Both the position numbers and the translations under genes were made by a program. Below the pieces are notes generated by a model, which was not told where the DNA came from, made no database searches, and saw nothing but the letters and a program-made list of their open reading frames with translations. A stretch of 64,000 bases of DNA, from the NCBI GenBank assembly GCA_017429165.1, contig JAFRPL010000015.1:55725-119724 (forward strand), given 5' to 3'. Positions 1-8,053 of this stretch are shown one piece after another. Source of the stretch: Clostridia bacterium. Its GTDB lineage: Bacteria; Bacillota; Clostridia; Oscillospirales; CAG-382. Each line of letters starts with the position of its first letter. The stretch's first letter is position 1.

Positions 1-236
1 CCCATATCGATATCGTCGAGCATCGACTGGAATCCCGGGCGGTTGGTGTTCGTACCTGTGTAGCCGTCGTCAAGATAATACTTCGTGTTGGTAAAGCCGT
101 ACTCTTTTGCCTTCTGAGCGAGATACTTCTTCTGATTGGCGATGGAATTGCTTTCGCATTCGGTGCCGTCGTCACGGGACAGGCGGCAGTACAGAGCGGT
201 GATCCCCGCGTTTTGTTTTTTCTTGTTCGACTGCAT
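1..236 (-). CDS. Large serine recombinase, N-terminal part (runs off window)
   Basis: Only the first 78 codons are visible; the rest lies left of the window. The start of a resolvase catalytic domain is clear: the motif YCRLSRDDG places the nucleophilic serine at residue 20, followed by SIANQKKYL and DDGYTGTNTNRPGFQ, as in TnpX-type large serine recombinases that excise and integrate Clostridial mobile elements. Its ATG overlaps the stop of the upstream TnpW-like gene by one base (TAATG), so the two are translationally coupled. The family is clear; the target site cannot be known from this fragment. Confidence 0.9.
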   Translation of the reverse strand, partial: MQSNKKKQNAGITALYCRLSRDDGTECESNSIANQKKYLAQKAKEYGFTNTKYYLDDGYTGTNTNRPGFQSMLDDIDM

Positions 237-472
237 TAGTCCTCCTTTCCGGCAGTCGATACACATTCCGTGCTCATTATACCACCGTTTTCGTCATTTG
301 TCCATTCTGCGAGATCATTTTTGAGATACTTTTCGACCGCTTCCGCAAGGGTGTCCTTGAAGTTTTTGAAATCGAACGGTCTGAATACCGGATTCACGAT
401 ATATTTCACCCCGTTGACGGTGTATTCGTGATCCCCCTGTCCGATCCCTATGATGAATCTGTCTTCGTTCAT
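236..472 (-). CDS. tnpW: TnpW-like small transposon protein
   Basis: A 78-residue protein with the core VNGVKYIVNPVFRPFDF followed by a segment on dividing into a helix (TLAEAVEKYLKNDL). This matches the TnpW family carried by Tn4451-like mobilizable elements of Clostridia, whose role is unknown. It sits between the relaxase gene (ATGA overlap at 469-472) and the serine recombinase (TAATG overlap at 236), so mobilization and recombination genes form one transcript. Assignment rests on the motif and on context. Confidence 0.7.
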   Translation of the reverse strand: MNEDRFIIGIGQGDHEYTVNGVKYIVNPVFRPFDFKNFKDTLAEAVEKYLKNDLAEWTNDENGGIMSTECVSTAGKED

Positions 473-1590
473 CGGCTGATTTCCTCCTTTTTCTTTCTTT
501 TCGGTTTGATTTGGATTTCGGGCTCCTGCTCCTTCACCTTTTCCTTCGGCTTCAGCAGGTTCGTAAAGAATTCTTTGACCTTCTCCGGGAATCGTTTCAT
601 CGCTTCCAGATACGGACGGCAGAAATCTTCAAGCTGCTGGATATAGTCCTGTAAACGTTCTATCTGACTTTCGAGACTCCATATGCGGTTGCGAAGACGA
701 TTGTTTTCGTCCTTCAGATCGCGGATCCTGCCCCGGCTTGAAATGCCCTCTTTGGCAAGGTTGGTCAGCGTTTCGTAGTCCTCCTTCGCCACGGTGTATT
801 TGCCGGTGATACCTTTCTTGCCCATATCGTCGATTTCCAAAAAGGTCTTATGCTCGGGGCTCACGACCGAATAGCGGACGGTTTCCTCCTGCACCTTCTT
901 CTGGATCTCGTTCAGCCGTTCGGTATCCTTTTTGATCTGATAGTCGAGGGACGACAGATGCTCCGTCGTACTGCCGCGCTCACCCCGCACGAAATCCTCA
1001 AATCCGGCGCCGCTCATATGCTCAAAGAAACGGTCCTGCAAAAGACTGTACGACGTGACGAGAACGGGAGTACCATCGGGATTCTTGACGGGCTCGCCGC
1101 GCTCATCGAGCTTTGGTGCAGACTTCCATTTCTTTGAATGGCTGATCTGCCGGATCGTTTCTTTCACCGTCCCGACGAGCTTCGGATCTTTACACCGTTT
1201 TGTCCAGAGCACCTTTTTCTCAACTACGGGGATCGCTACGATGTGCATATGATAGTGATACACCGGATAACCGTATTTGGCGGTCATCGCCTTATTCAGC
1301 TCGTCGGCGTGCATAACTGCCGAAATGATATTCTCCTCGCCGTATTCGCTTACGGCAAAGCGATACGCCTCCTCATAGAAGCGGACGGCGTAATCGTACC
1401 CACCGTGTTCTTCAAAATACTGTGTGTTGATATCCACCACCATTTCGTCAAATACCTTTGCGTTTTCCTTCTGACCGCGCCGGGATACCGTGCCTTCTTC
1501 GAGCATCTTTTTCAGCGTTTCGTTGTAGGTCGTCCCGCCGGGATCTTTGAAGTGGACGTTCATCTGCGACCGTTCCGGTACGACGTTCAT
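469..1590 (-). CDS. MobV-family relaxase (Pre/Mob), 5' end out of frame
   Basis: Plasmid-recombination/mobilization relaxase that nicks oriT and pilots the strand. From the ATG at 1590 the protein has 373 residues: MNVHFKD near the start, the metal-binding HYHMHIVAIPV histidine cluster, and a coiled-coil C-terminus rich in K/E. The family N-terminus can be read in the same frame upstream to 1698 (YSVARVKAYTTDGVG, then IERHNERKNKNYGN), but no start codon lies in that frame. A good ribosome site (AAAGGAG) leads instead to an ATG at 1702 in another frame that stops after 27 codons. Either one extra base disrupted the gene, initiation is non-standard, or the read has an error. The nucleophilic Tyr normally lies in or near this N-terminal region, so activity depends on the resolution. 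Confidence 0.85.
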   Translation of the reverse strand: MNVVPERSQMNVHFKDPGGTTYNETLKKMLEEGTVSRRGQKENAKVFDEMVVDINTQYFEEHGGYDYAVRFYEEAYRFAVSEYGEENIISAVMHADELNKAMTAKYGYPVYHYHMHIVAIPVVEKKVLWTKRCKDPKLVGTVKETIRQISHSKKWKSAPKLDERGEPVKNPDGTPVLVTSYSLLQDRFFEHMSGAGFEDFVRGERGSTTEHLSSLDYQIKKDTERLNEIQKKVQEETVRYSVVSPEHKTFLEIDDMGKKGITGKYTVAKEDYETLTNLAKEGISSRGRIRDLKDENNRLRNRIWSLESQIERLQDYIQQLEDFCRPYLEAMKRFPEKVKEFFTNLLKPKEKVKEQEPEIQIKPKRKKKEEISR

Positions 1591-1702
1591 GTTTCCGTAG
1601 TTCTTGTTCTTGCGTTCGTTATGGCGTTCGATCTTTCCTACGCCGTCCGTCGTGTACGCCTTTACGCGGGCGACGCTGTAGTTCTTCTTTGCGATAGTTC
1701 AT

Positions 1703-2016
1703 CGCTCCTTTCATAATTTTACTTACAATGTTTCGCTTCGCGGTTACGCAGCTTTTTCAAAGCGCGTAACCCACTATGACACTTTCAGCAAAGCTGCAAA
1801 GATGTCATTTCCGTGGGCTCTCCGAGGGGGAATACCGCTGCGGAAAATCCGCGCCCACCGGGCGCACATTTTCTCTTGCGGTCAGGGCTCCGCCCTGCGT
1901 TCTGCGGAACGCACCCGGCAGTGCAGGTTTTTGAAAAACCTCCCTGCACCCCGTTAAAACTTTCCACATTGGTGACGGTTGTGACGCTTGTGACGGTTGT
2001 TTGGTTATATAGCCAT
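1703..2016. other. Non-coding region between RepA and relaxase genes
   Basis: No convincing gene. It holds two hairpins (1742-1749 with 1764-1771; 1921-1926 and 1926-1932 pairing with 1934-1949) and one arm of the iteron array. An open frame crossing it (1785-2045, minus) is mostly VT repeats made by the iterons and low-complexity sequence, so it is not called. Confidence 0.5.
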
Positions 2017-2045
2017 TTATCCGTCACTCCCGTCACATCCGTCAC
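1971..2045. repeat. Iteron-like array, two opposed triplets
   Basis: Three GTGACGSTT-type units at 1971-1999 face three CCGTCAC units at 2019-2045 across a short AT-rich spacer (2000-2018). The second arm lies inside the last codons of the RepA gene, which is why the protein ends in RDGCDGSDG. The same 9-mer (ATCCGTCAY) recurs in tandem upstream of repA at 3158-3184. Direct and inverted iterons around a helicase-type replication gene suggest an origin or an autoregulatory site; this function is inferred. Confidence 0.6.
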
Positions 2046-3042
2046 GCTTTTTGAAATTCAGTACCCGCGCTTTGCTTGTCCTCGTCGCCTTGAAATCGAT
2101 CCCCGCAGGATACAGAATTTCGTAGTAGTAATGCACGATGGATTTTGCCGCCGAAACGGGCGAGGTCTCCTCGTCTCCGAGTGCGGCGAGAAGCTCGGTC
2201 GTCGTACCCGACCATTCCGGCTTGTCCTTCAAGAAGTCCACCAGCTGAAAAAGGAATTGCGGTATACGCTCCTTTCTCAACTCCTCGCCGTCCTTGCGCT
2301 CGACCATCACCCAATGAAGATTTTCAAAGTTGATACGAAATTGCTGGTAGTCGATATCGCGCCCGGTGGCGATCAGCAAAGCCGTGTTGCTTCCGCGCGC
2401 GTCGCGCATCATCACATACGCCGAATCCGCCGAGCCGATGATCCCGGTGGAGCCGGAGATCTGATTGAAGACATCGCTGTCCTTCTGCTTTCTCAGATGG
2501 TGTACGAGCATGATCGTTACGCCGCGCTCTGCTGAGATCTTCTTGAGCGCCGACATATCCTCGTAGTCGCTCGCGTAAACGCCGCCGACGTTGCCGACCT
2601 TCGGCGCGCGGATCTTCTGCAGGGTGTCTATGATGATCAGTTTCGTCAGCGGATAGGAATGAAGGAAATCCGAAATATCCTGCTCCAGTCCGTTCGACAG
2701 CGTTTTTGCCGCCACCGAGAATCGCAGGTTCTGCGGCGCTTCGTCGGTCAGCTTCATCAGTCGTTCCTGGATTCGCTGATAGGTGTCCTCGAGGCAGAGA
2801 TACAGCACGTCGCACTGTGTTGTCTCCAGCCCCCACAAAGGCTCGCCCGTTGCGATCTTCAGAGCCATATCCAGCATCAGCCAGCTCTTGCCGGTCTTGC
2901 TCGCGCCTGCGAGGATGTTCACTCCCTGAGGCACAAGGCTTTCCACAAGAAAGCGGTTCTTCGGCAGGGGCTTAGTCATCAGCGTATCGGCGTCGATGAT
3001 ATCGAAGCCCTGCACACGGTTGTTTACATTCAGTCCGTTCAT
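2017..3042 (-). CDS. repA: RepA-like hexameric helicase ATPase (AAA_25 type)
   Basis: A 341-residue P-loop ATPase. Walker A is GASKTGKSW near residue 47, Walker B is KLIIIDTLQ, and a later VHHLRKQ segment matches the RecA-like core of RepA/RSF1010-type replicative helicases found on mobile elements. A strong AGGAGGTGA site precedes the ATG at 3042. The C-terminal part (after about residue 250) is poorly conserved and its last eight residues are encoded by iterons. It heads the minus-strand operon RepA, MobV, TnpW, recombinase, consistent with an element that replicates its circular form. Transcription probably starts at the LexA-controlled promoter near 3685-3713. Confidence 0.85.
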   Translation of the reverse strand: MNGLNVNNRVQGFDIIDADTLMTKPLPKNRFLVESLVPQGVNILAGASKTGKSWLMLDMALKIATGEPLWGLETTQCDVLYLCLEDTYQRIQERLMKLTDEAPQNLRFSVAAKTLSNGLEQDISDFLHSYPLTKLIIIDTLQKIRAPKVGNVGGVYASDYEDMSALKKISAERGVTIMLVHHLRKQKDSDVFNQISGSTGIIGSADSAYVMMRDARGSNTALLIATGRDIDYQQFRINFENLHWVMVERKDGEELRKERIPQFLFQLVDFLKDKPEWSGTTTELLAALGDEETSPVSAAKSIVHYYYEILYPAGIDFKATRTSKARVLNFKKRDGCDGSDG

Positions 3043-3157
3043 ATCGTTGTCACCTCCTCTCTTTCGCTCTCATAGAGAACGGTATTTCGTGTTTTGCGTT
3101 TTGACATTCTTTCACGTCCTTTCTTAATTTTGATGTACGGACGGTATATGGCGAATG

Positions 3158-3184
3158 ATCCGTCACATCCGTCATATCCGTCAT
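3158..3184. repeat. Three tandem 9-bp iterons upstream of repA
   Basis: ATCCGTCAC, ATCCGTCAT and ATCCGTCAT follow each other without gaps, about 115 bp upstream of the repA start. The unit is the same as in the array at the other end of repA (2019-2045), suggesting a site bound by RepA or by a companion DNA-binding protein. Confidence 0.65.
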
Positions 3185-3277
3185 AGGGGGCTAAAAGTAA
3201 CCGTCAGTACCGAGCATCCTTTCGTTGATCGGGTGCTATATTTGACAGTCACTTTCCGCAAGGTGGGCGCAATATTC

Positions 3278-3414
3278 GTAAAAGTGCGTGCAGTTACCAA
3301 ATAAATGCTTTTGCCGTTTTACCTGAACCGCGTTCCTGCCCGAGTGTTTCTCCGGCGTTGCCGTGCTCATATCGTCGCGCAGTCATATCCCGTTCAGACG
3401 GTCATTCAGTTGTC
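3278..3414 (-). other. Conserved non-coding module, copy A
   Basis: Two adjoining blocks (3278-3316 and 3331-3414) recur in the second mobile element at 42564-42601 and 43361-43448; by eye about four of five bases match. Block 2 has a hairpin CCGT/ACGG (3390-3402 area) and a small stem TGCC/GGCG (3337-3340 with 3354-3357). In the other copy that stem reads CGTC/GACG, so pairing is preserved while bases differ. The module lies in the untranslated leader before repA. Function unknown; RNA element, protein-binding site or transfer/replication site are all possible. Confidence 0.6.
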
Positions 3415-3426
3415 AATGAACAAAAA

Positions 3427-3502
3427 AGGAGCCGTTGCATAGAAACACCAAAAGGCGAGACAACTACCTCGCTTTAAAAAGTGTGTCTATGTAACGGCTC
3501 CT
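3427..3502 (-). terminator. Long nested hairpin followed by T-run in the repA leader
   Basis: On the minus strand a near-perfect 17-bp stem (3486-3502 with 3427-3443) encloses an inner hairpin (GCGAG with CTCGC) and is followed by six T residues. It has the form of an intrinsic terminator located about 180 nt after the predicted start of transcription and about 385 nt before repA, so it could attenuate the operon. Confidence 0.65.
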
Positions 3503-3680
3503 GTTAAGAGTCCGGGATCACTTACGGCTTGCATCCCCGCCCGTGATCCATGGCGTCCGGGATGTGTGCGGCGATTTCGTTAGCTCACCACAGGCGTTGT
3601 CGGACGAATAGCCCGCTCAATATGTTGACACCGATATTCAGTTTTCGTGCTTTTCCCGCATAAAGCGACAAAATCACAGA
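3503..3680 (-). ncRNA. Structured leader RNA candidate upstream of repA
   Basis: Between the promoter (3685-3713) and the terminator (3427-3502) the minus strand holds no reading frame but several pairings. The main one is GATCAC with GTGATC enclosing ACGG with CCGT; a 9-base direct repeat ATCCCGGAC also occurs twice. Promoter, structured RNA and terminator in a row suggest a small RNA or a regulatory leader. I do not recognise a known riboswitch class. Confidence 0.4.
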
Positions 3681-3684
3681 TATC

Positions 3685-3713
3685 GTTATACAGAACATTT
3701 GTTCGTTTGTCAA
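3685..3713 (-). promoter_or_regulatory. Promoter with embedded LexA-type (SOS) box
   Basis: TTGACA (3713-3708), 17-bp spacer, TATAAC (3690-3685). The spacer contains CGAACAAATGTTCT (3705-3692), which fits the Gram-positive SOS box CGAAC-RNRY-GTTYG at all but the last base. It points toward the structured leader and the RepA/MobV/recombinase operon, so the element may be induced by DNA damage. Confidence 0.65.
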
Positions 3714-3915
3714 GAGGCTAAATCAAAAAAACGCGTCAATTCTCTCAGATGTAGGTATTTACCGACAACTTAAAATCGACACGAGTCATTTTTCCTTGTT
3801 ATTTCACAATTGTTTCGATATTTGGAAACTGATAATCGAGCTAAAATCTTGATTTTCGAGCGATAGTATGATATAATAATCGTGTTTGAACATCAAATGA
3901 TACGGAGGAATTTCG

Positions 3916-4137
3916 ATGACAGTCAGTTACAAAAGACTTTGGCACTTGCTTTTAGATAAAGGGATGACCAGGCTTGAGCTTGCCGAAAAAGCGGGGATCT
4001 CGCGCTATTCGATAACCAAAATGGGAAAGGACGAAGCGGTCACGATCGAGGTGCTTGGGAAGATATGCGATGCCCTCGACTGCGAAATGGACAAGATCGT
4101 TGAATTTATACCGGAGAAAAACGATATAAAAACATAA
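3916..4137 (+). CDS. Xre/Cro-type HTH regulator, 73 aa
   Basis: A single Cro/C1-type helix-turn-helix fold: LLDKGMTRLELAEKAGISR is helices 1-3, ending in the conserved segment LGKICDALDCEMDKIVEF. Good ribosome site (ACGGAGGAA) 6 bases before the ATG. It lies 17 bp before the 7TM sensor gene, so it probably belongs to that operon. The closest family resemblance is to small YozG-like regulators. Target unknown; the upstream region carries the LexA-type promoter on the other strand, which it could also control. Confidence 0.85.
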   Translation: MTVSYKRLWHLLLDKGMTRLELAEKAGISRYSITKMGKDEAVTIEVLGKICDALDCEMDKIVEFIPEKNDIKT

Positions 4138-4154
4138 TAGAAAGGATCGAACTT

Positions 4155-5423
4155 ATGGACGGTTACAGGATCGCCAACTTTGTAATGCAGGCAGTTTGCG
4201 TATCGCTGCATCTTCTGTTTATCCTTGGATTTCTCAGACGGAGGCAGTCCACGCCGATCTGGCGCTGGTTCGTCGTCGTCACGGTAGGACTTTGGATGCT
4301 GATCTCCGGACGCTTTTTCGAGTCCGTCGCGTATCTGTTCCTGCCGAACAACGCTTTTTATACCTTTGCGGTCTACTGGCAGTTTGTCGGTACGACCTTT
4401 GCGACCTACGCCTATCTCTTTTGGAATCTGCATCTCGCGGGGCTGGAACGGGCGGCGGAAAGCAAGGCGCTGCGCTTCGGTTTATTCAGCGTTTCCGCCG
4501 CGCTTTGCCTTGTGATATGTACGAACCATCATTTTGGACTTTTCTATAAAAAGCTCGTCATGGGAGAGCCGGTCGTGCACGGACCGGTGCACACGCCGTG
4601 GATCGTGTGGGTTTACGGTATGCTGTTTGTCGGGTACGTCATCTCGGTCGTCAACATCATCCGAAAAGGAAAAGAAAAGATCAAGCGGATCGCCGTGTTT
4701 TCGATGTTCCCGCTTTTTCCCGCCATCGCGGCTCTGATCCGTTCCGTCACAGGCGTGGACGAGCTTGACTATACGCCGCTTGTCGTCGCGATTTCGGTAT
4801 TCTGTATGTATCTGATCGTGTTCCGCCGCAACTACGTCAACCTGATCCCGCAATCCATGGAAAGCGCGCTGAAGCAGACGGAAAGCGCTCTGGTCGTGTA
4901 CGACCCGGCGAGCGGTGCGATCACGTATAAAAACCGGGCGGCGGAAGTGTACGCGGAATACCTGCCGCAGATCCTGCAATGTGCGGGCGAGCCGGGGGAC
5001 GTCCGCGAAGAAAAGTTCGGTCCCGCAACCCTTCGTATCCGCGTTTCGGGTTACGGAGACGGCGCCTCCCGCCTTATCACCGTGACAGACGTCACCTCCC
5101 TGACCGAGCAGCACAGCCGCCTGGAAGAAGAGATCGTACAGCGGGACGAAGCCGTACACGAGCTGGAGGATACGCGGCGAAACATCGACGCGTATCTTGA
5201 AGCGCTGTATCAGATCCCGGATCTGAAGGAAAAACAGGCGCTGTTTGACGGGACAAAGGATGAAGCCGTGCAAGCCTTTGCCGCCATGCAGAGCAATATG
5301 GATCACGCCGCTGACGATATCGCGGACTGCGAACCGCTGCTGAACGAAACCATCGAAAGATCTGAAAAAACACTCGCATCGGTGCGCAAAGCCGTTGCTA
5401 AAATGAAGGAGGGATCGGTATGA
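4155..5423 (+). CDS. 7TM sensor protein with PAS-like domain, no kinase domain
   Basis: A 422-residue membrane sensor. Residues 1-220 contain about seven hydrophobic segments with conserved aromatic residues, as in the N-terminal 7TM region of histidine kinases. A PAS-like stretch follows (about 235-320, ALVVYDPASGAITYKNRAA, then LITVTDVTSL) and a long coiled coil to the end. No DHp or ATP-binding domain is present; the kinase is the next gene, overlapped by ATGA. The sensor and kinase functions therefore look split over two proteins. A cassette of the same design stands at 59978-63520. Confidence 0.75.
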   Translation: MDGYRIANFVMQAVCVSLHLLFILGFLRRRQSTPIWRWFVVVTVGLWMLISGRFFESVAYLFLPNNAFYTFAVYWQFVGTTFATYAYLFWNLHLAGLERAAESKALRFGLFSVSAALCLVICTNHHFGLFYKKLVMGEPVVHGPVHTPWIVWVYGMLFVGYVISVVNIIRKGKEKIKRIAVFSMFPLFPAIAALIRSVTGVDELDYTPLVVAISVFCMYLIVFRRNYVNLIPQSMESALKQTESALVVYDPASGAITYKNRAAEVYAEYLPQILQCAGEPGDVREEKFGPATLRIRVSGYGDGASRLITVTDVTSLTEQHSRLEEEIVQRDEAVHELEDTRRNIDAYLEALYQIPDLKEKQALFDGTKDEAVQAFAAMQSNMDHAADDIADCEPLLNETIERSEKTLASVRKAVAKMKEGSV

Positions 5424-6367
5424 AAACCACAAGAACGCTGTTCGATTCGATCCCCGACACCGTCGTCATTACCGACACCTACGGATATATCCTCGATTTC
5501 AACCGCAAAACGCCGTTCGACAACCTGAAAAAAGGCAAAAAACTCACCTCGTTCCTACCGGACTGCTTTGACGGCGGCGAGGGTGAATTCCGAATTGCGG
5601 ACAAGGTTTTCAGGCGGTACACCGCCAAGCTCGATAACGGGAAGAACGACACCGGATATACCGTGCGCCTGTCGGATATAACCGAGGAAGCGCGCCTTGA
5701 CGAGCAGCTCCAACACCGGAGCCGCGAGCTTGCGGAGCTTGAACACAAGCTGTCGGAAAGCAATGCGAAACTGACAGAATTCGTGATGCGCGTCAAGGAG
5801 CTGGCGGATTACTCCGAACAGCTGCGGATCGCAAGGGTGATACACGACGATTACGGGCACGCCCTCACGGAGCTTTTCGTGATCTGCCAGATGTGCCTGA
5901 CTCTGAAGGATACAGCCCCGGAAAGGTGCAGACAGCTCCTTCACGAAGGGTCTGAGATCTGCCGGCGCGCCACGGAGGAAAAAAGGCAGAACGCGTTCGG
6001 GTCGCTTTCCGAACTGCTTTACGATTTCGCCGGGAAAAGCGCTTTTCCGACCGAGGTGACCGTCGCGGGAGAAGAGCCGCCCTTTATCAAAGAAAAGTAT
6101 GAGCTTATCGGCAGGATCTGCAAGGAAGCGTATCACAATACGCTCGAACATTCTCTGGCGAACAGGTTTTACATAAACGCAGAAATGGATGAAGAACAGG
6201 TGACGCTGACGCTTACGGACGACGGCAGCTTTCACGGGACGTTTGAAAAAGGGTTCGGTCTTTCCGCTATGGAAAACGCCGTAAAAGACTCAAACGGCAC
6301 GATCGGCTTTATCACGGAAGAAGGAAAGGGCTTCACCGTCCGGATAACATGGAGGAGGGAATCATAA
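5420..6367 (+). CDS. Sensor histidine kinase (NarX/LiaS-like), soluble
   Basis: 315 residues without membrane segments. An N-terminal PAS domain (1-90, PDTVVITDTYGYILDFNR) is followed by a coiled coil, then a HisKA_3-like dimerization site IARVIHDDYGHALT with the phosphoacceptor His142. The C-terminal HATPase has an N-box (EAYHNTLEH), a TDDG G1 box and KGFGL. Likely receives its signal from the 7TM protein encoded just upstream (ATGA overlap) and phosphorylates the response regulator just downstream (TAATG overlap). Confidence 0.85.
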   Translation: MKTTRTLFDSIPDTVVITDTYGYILDFNRKTPFDNLKKGKKLTSFLPDCFDGGEGEFRIADKVFRRYTAKLDNGKNDTGYTVRLSDITEEARLDEQLQHRSRELAELEHKLSESNAKLTEFVMRVKELADYSEQLRIARVIHDDYGHALTELFVICQMCLTLKDTAPERCRQLLHEGSEICRRATEEKRQNAFGSLSELLYDFAGKSAFPTEVTVAGEEPPFIKEKYELIGRICKEAYHNTLEHSLANRFYINAEMDEEQVTLTLTDDGSFHGTFEKGFGLSAMENAVKDSNGTIGFITEEGKGFTVRITWRRES

Positions 6368-7008
6368 TGGAACAGAAGATCAAGATCCTAATCGCGGACG
6401 ATCATCAGCTTCTCACCTCGGGCTTGAAACTTGAGATCGCCCAATGGGACGATTTTGAAGTGGCGGGGATCACGTCGAACGGTAAAGATACGGTAGCGTT
6501 TTGCGAAAAATCGGAGCCGGATATCATCTTGATGGATATGCAGATGCCCGTTATGTCCGGCGCCGAGGCGACGGCGTTGATCAAAAAGGCGCACCCGAAT
6601 ATCAGAATAATCGCCCTTACGACCTTTGACGACGACGAAACGGTATCAGACGCGCTCAAATCCGGTTGCGACGGGTTTTTACTCAAGATCATCAGCCCGG
6701 AGCAGCTGCGCACCTCGCTTCACGCCGTGATGGACGGAGTCGGCGTGTTCGACGACGAAGCCATGGCAAGGCTGCGCCGCAGAGAGGAAGCAAAGGCTGC
6801 GGGAGAATTCAGCGAAAGAGAACTGTCGATCCTTCGGTACATCTGCGAAGGGTTGTCCAATAAGGAGATCGCCGAAAAGCTCTCCCTTCAGCCGGGAACG
6901 ATCAAAAACCTCGTTTCGATCATGCTCAACAAGACCTTCTGCGTGAGCCGCACCGCCCTGGCGCGGTACGCACTTGACAACAAACTGGTAAAGCCGGATC
7001 AAAAATAA
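6367..7008 (+). CDS. NarL/LuxR-type response regulator
   Basis: 213 residues. The receiver domain shows DDH (11-13), the phosphoacceptor Asp57 in DIILMDMQMP, and the switch residues LTTFDDDE. The C-terminal LuxR HTH is FSERELSILRYICEGLSNKEIAEKL, split by ordinary spacing. I chose the ATG at 6367 because the GGAGGGAA ribosome site lies before it; an in-frame ATG at 6349 would lie before that site. An intrinsic terminator follows immediately, so this is the end of the regulatory operon. Candidate targets are the lipoprotein genes downstream. Confidence 0.9.
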   Translation: MEQKIKILIADDHQLLTSGLKLEIAQWDDFEVAGITSNGKDTVAFCEKSEPDIILMDMQMPVMSGAEATALIKKAHPNIRIIALTTFDDDETVSDALKSGCDGFLLKIISPEQLRTSLHAVMDGVGVFDDEAMARLRRREEAKAAGEFSERELSILRYICEGLSNKEIAEKLSLQPGTIKNLVSIMLNKTFCVSRTALARYALDNKLVKPDQK

Positions 7009-7024
7009 AGAAGAATAATAGCAC

Positions 7025-7076
7025 AACAGTGCCGAAAGTGACAAACAGAATGACTTTCGGCACTGTTATTTTTTTC
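7025..7076 (+). terminator. Intrinsic terminator after the response regulator
   Basis: A 15-bp perfect stem (7025-7039 with 7053-7067) and a T-run. It separates the regulatory operon from the lipoprotein cluster. Confidence 0.9.
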
Positions 7077-7146
7077 GGCATTTTTGTAGAATAAACGCAG
7101 AAGATTTCATAATGCCCTTTTTATATCTGTGATCGGAGGAATCAAA

Positions 7147-8037
7147 ATGAAAAAACTGATTATGATCGCACTTGCATTTTTAATGATCGTCAGTCTGGCG
7201 GCTTGCGGGAGCGGAGTAAACAATCCGGGCGGGAACACGGAATCAAAGCCCGGCGGACAGCAAGGTACGAACAACAACTCGAATCCGTCGGGCACCGTAG
7301 TGGGAGTCGAAAGCGATCTCTATGCGCCGAACGCTGGGTCGCAGGCGGATAAGTATTGGCACGTCAAAGAAATCAAAATGGCGTACGAATTTGACAAAGA
7401 CGGAAAGTGCACCGTCAGGGATACCGTTTATTACCTGAAGAGCGCTTCCGATTACGAAGACGCAAAATCGCAGCTTGAAGGCGGCGGCTTTGCAGCGGTC
7501 TGGAGCTCAGATAAAACCTATTTCAGCATCGATCAGGGGTTCAAGGATTATACTTCGGTTGAAAATGCGATCGAAGAGGTGGAAAAAGACTTCCTGGGTT
7601 ACACGCTGACCTACTCGGGCGGCGGCACGAAATACGTCGATCCCCCGACGGACGAGCGCAAGATCGAGATCATGAAAGAAGTCTTCGGCTTTACCTGCGA
7701 CGATATCAAGACGTCGTTCGGGAACTACGAGTACAACATCAGAAAAAAGAACAAAGTGGCTGTCACTTATATTTCGGGGGCAGGCGCCGCCGATATAAAC
7801 GCGCTCGCAAAGGCGGCGTTTGACGTTTGTTCCGGCTTGGCTGACGAAGGGAAAATATACGATTACCTCGGAAAATACGGAAGCGAACTGACCGCCGCTC
7901 CCGAGACGGACAACATCTTTAATTCCGCCAAGTTCAATTATTTCAGAAACGGGAAAGAGATCACGGTCGAAGCCCAAATTTTGAACAGCGAAGGATACGA
8001 CAATACTCTGGCGCTTTTGATCGCGGTCGTCAACTGA
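7147..8037 (+). CDS. Lipoprotein of unknown function
   Basis: A 296-residue exported lipoprotein: signal peptide MKKLIMIALAFLMIVSLAAC with a clear lipobox, then a Gly/Asn/Pro-rich linker to about residue 55 and a soluble domain. The GGAGGAA site at 7134-7141 selects the ATG at 7147 rather than one 18 bp upstream. First of a run of envelope genes (7147-12932) placed directly after the two-component cassette. I do not recognise the soluble domain. Confidence 0.8.
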   Translation: MKKLIMIALAFLMIVSLAACGSGVNNPGGNTESKPGGQQGTNNNSNPSGTVVGVESDLYAPNAGSQADKYWHVKEIKMAYEFDKDGKCTVRDTVYYLKSASDYEDAKSQLEGGGFAAVWSSDKTYFSIDQGFKDYTSVENAIEEVEKDFLGYTLTYSGGGTKYVDPPTDERKIEIMKEVFGFTCDDIKTSFGNYEYNIRKKNKVAVTYISGAGAADINALAKAAFDVCSGLADEGKIYDYLGKYGSELTAAPETDNIFNSAKFNYFRNGKEITVEAQILNSEGYDNTLALLIAVVN

Positions 8038-8053
8038 GAATAAAAGTGCTGAA

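Noticed and set aside
1785..2045. Minus-strand gene of 86 codons
   Set aside because: Its first third is VT repeats from iteron DNA and the rest is low-complexity; it overlaps the end of repA and has no ribosome site.
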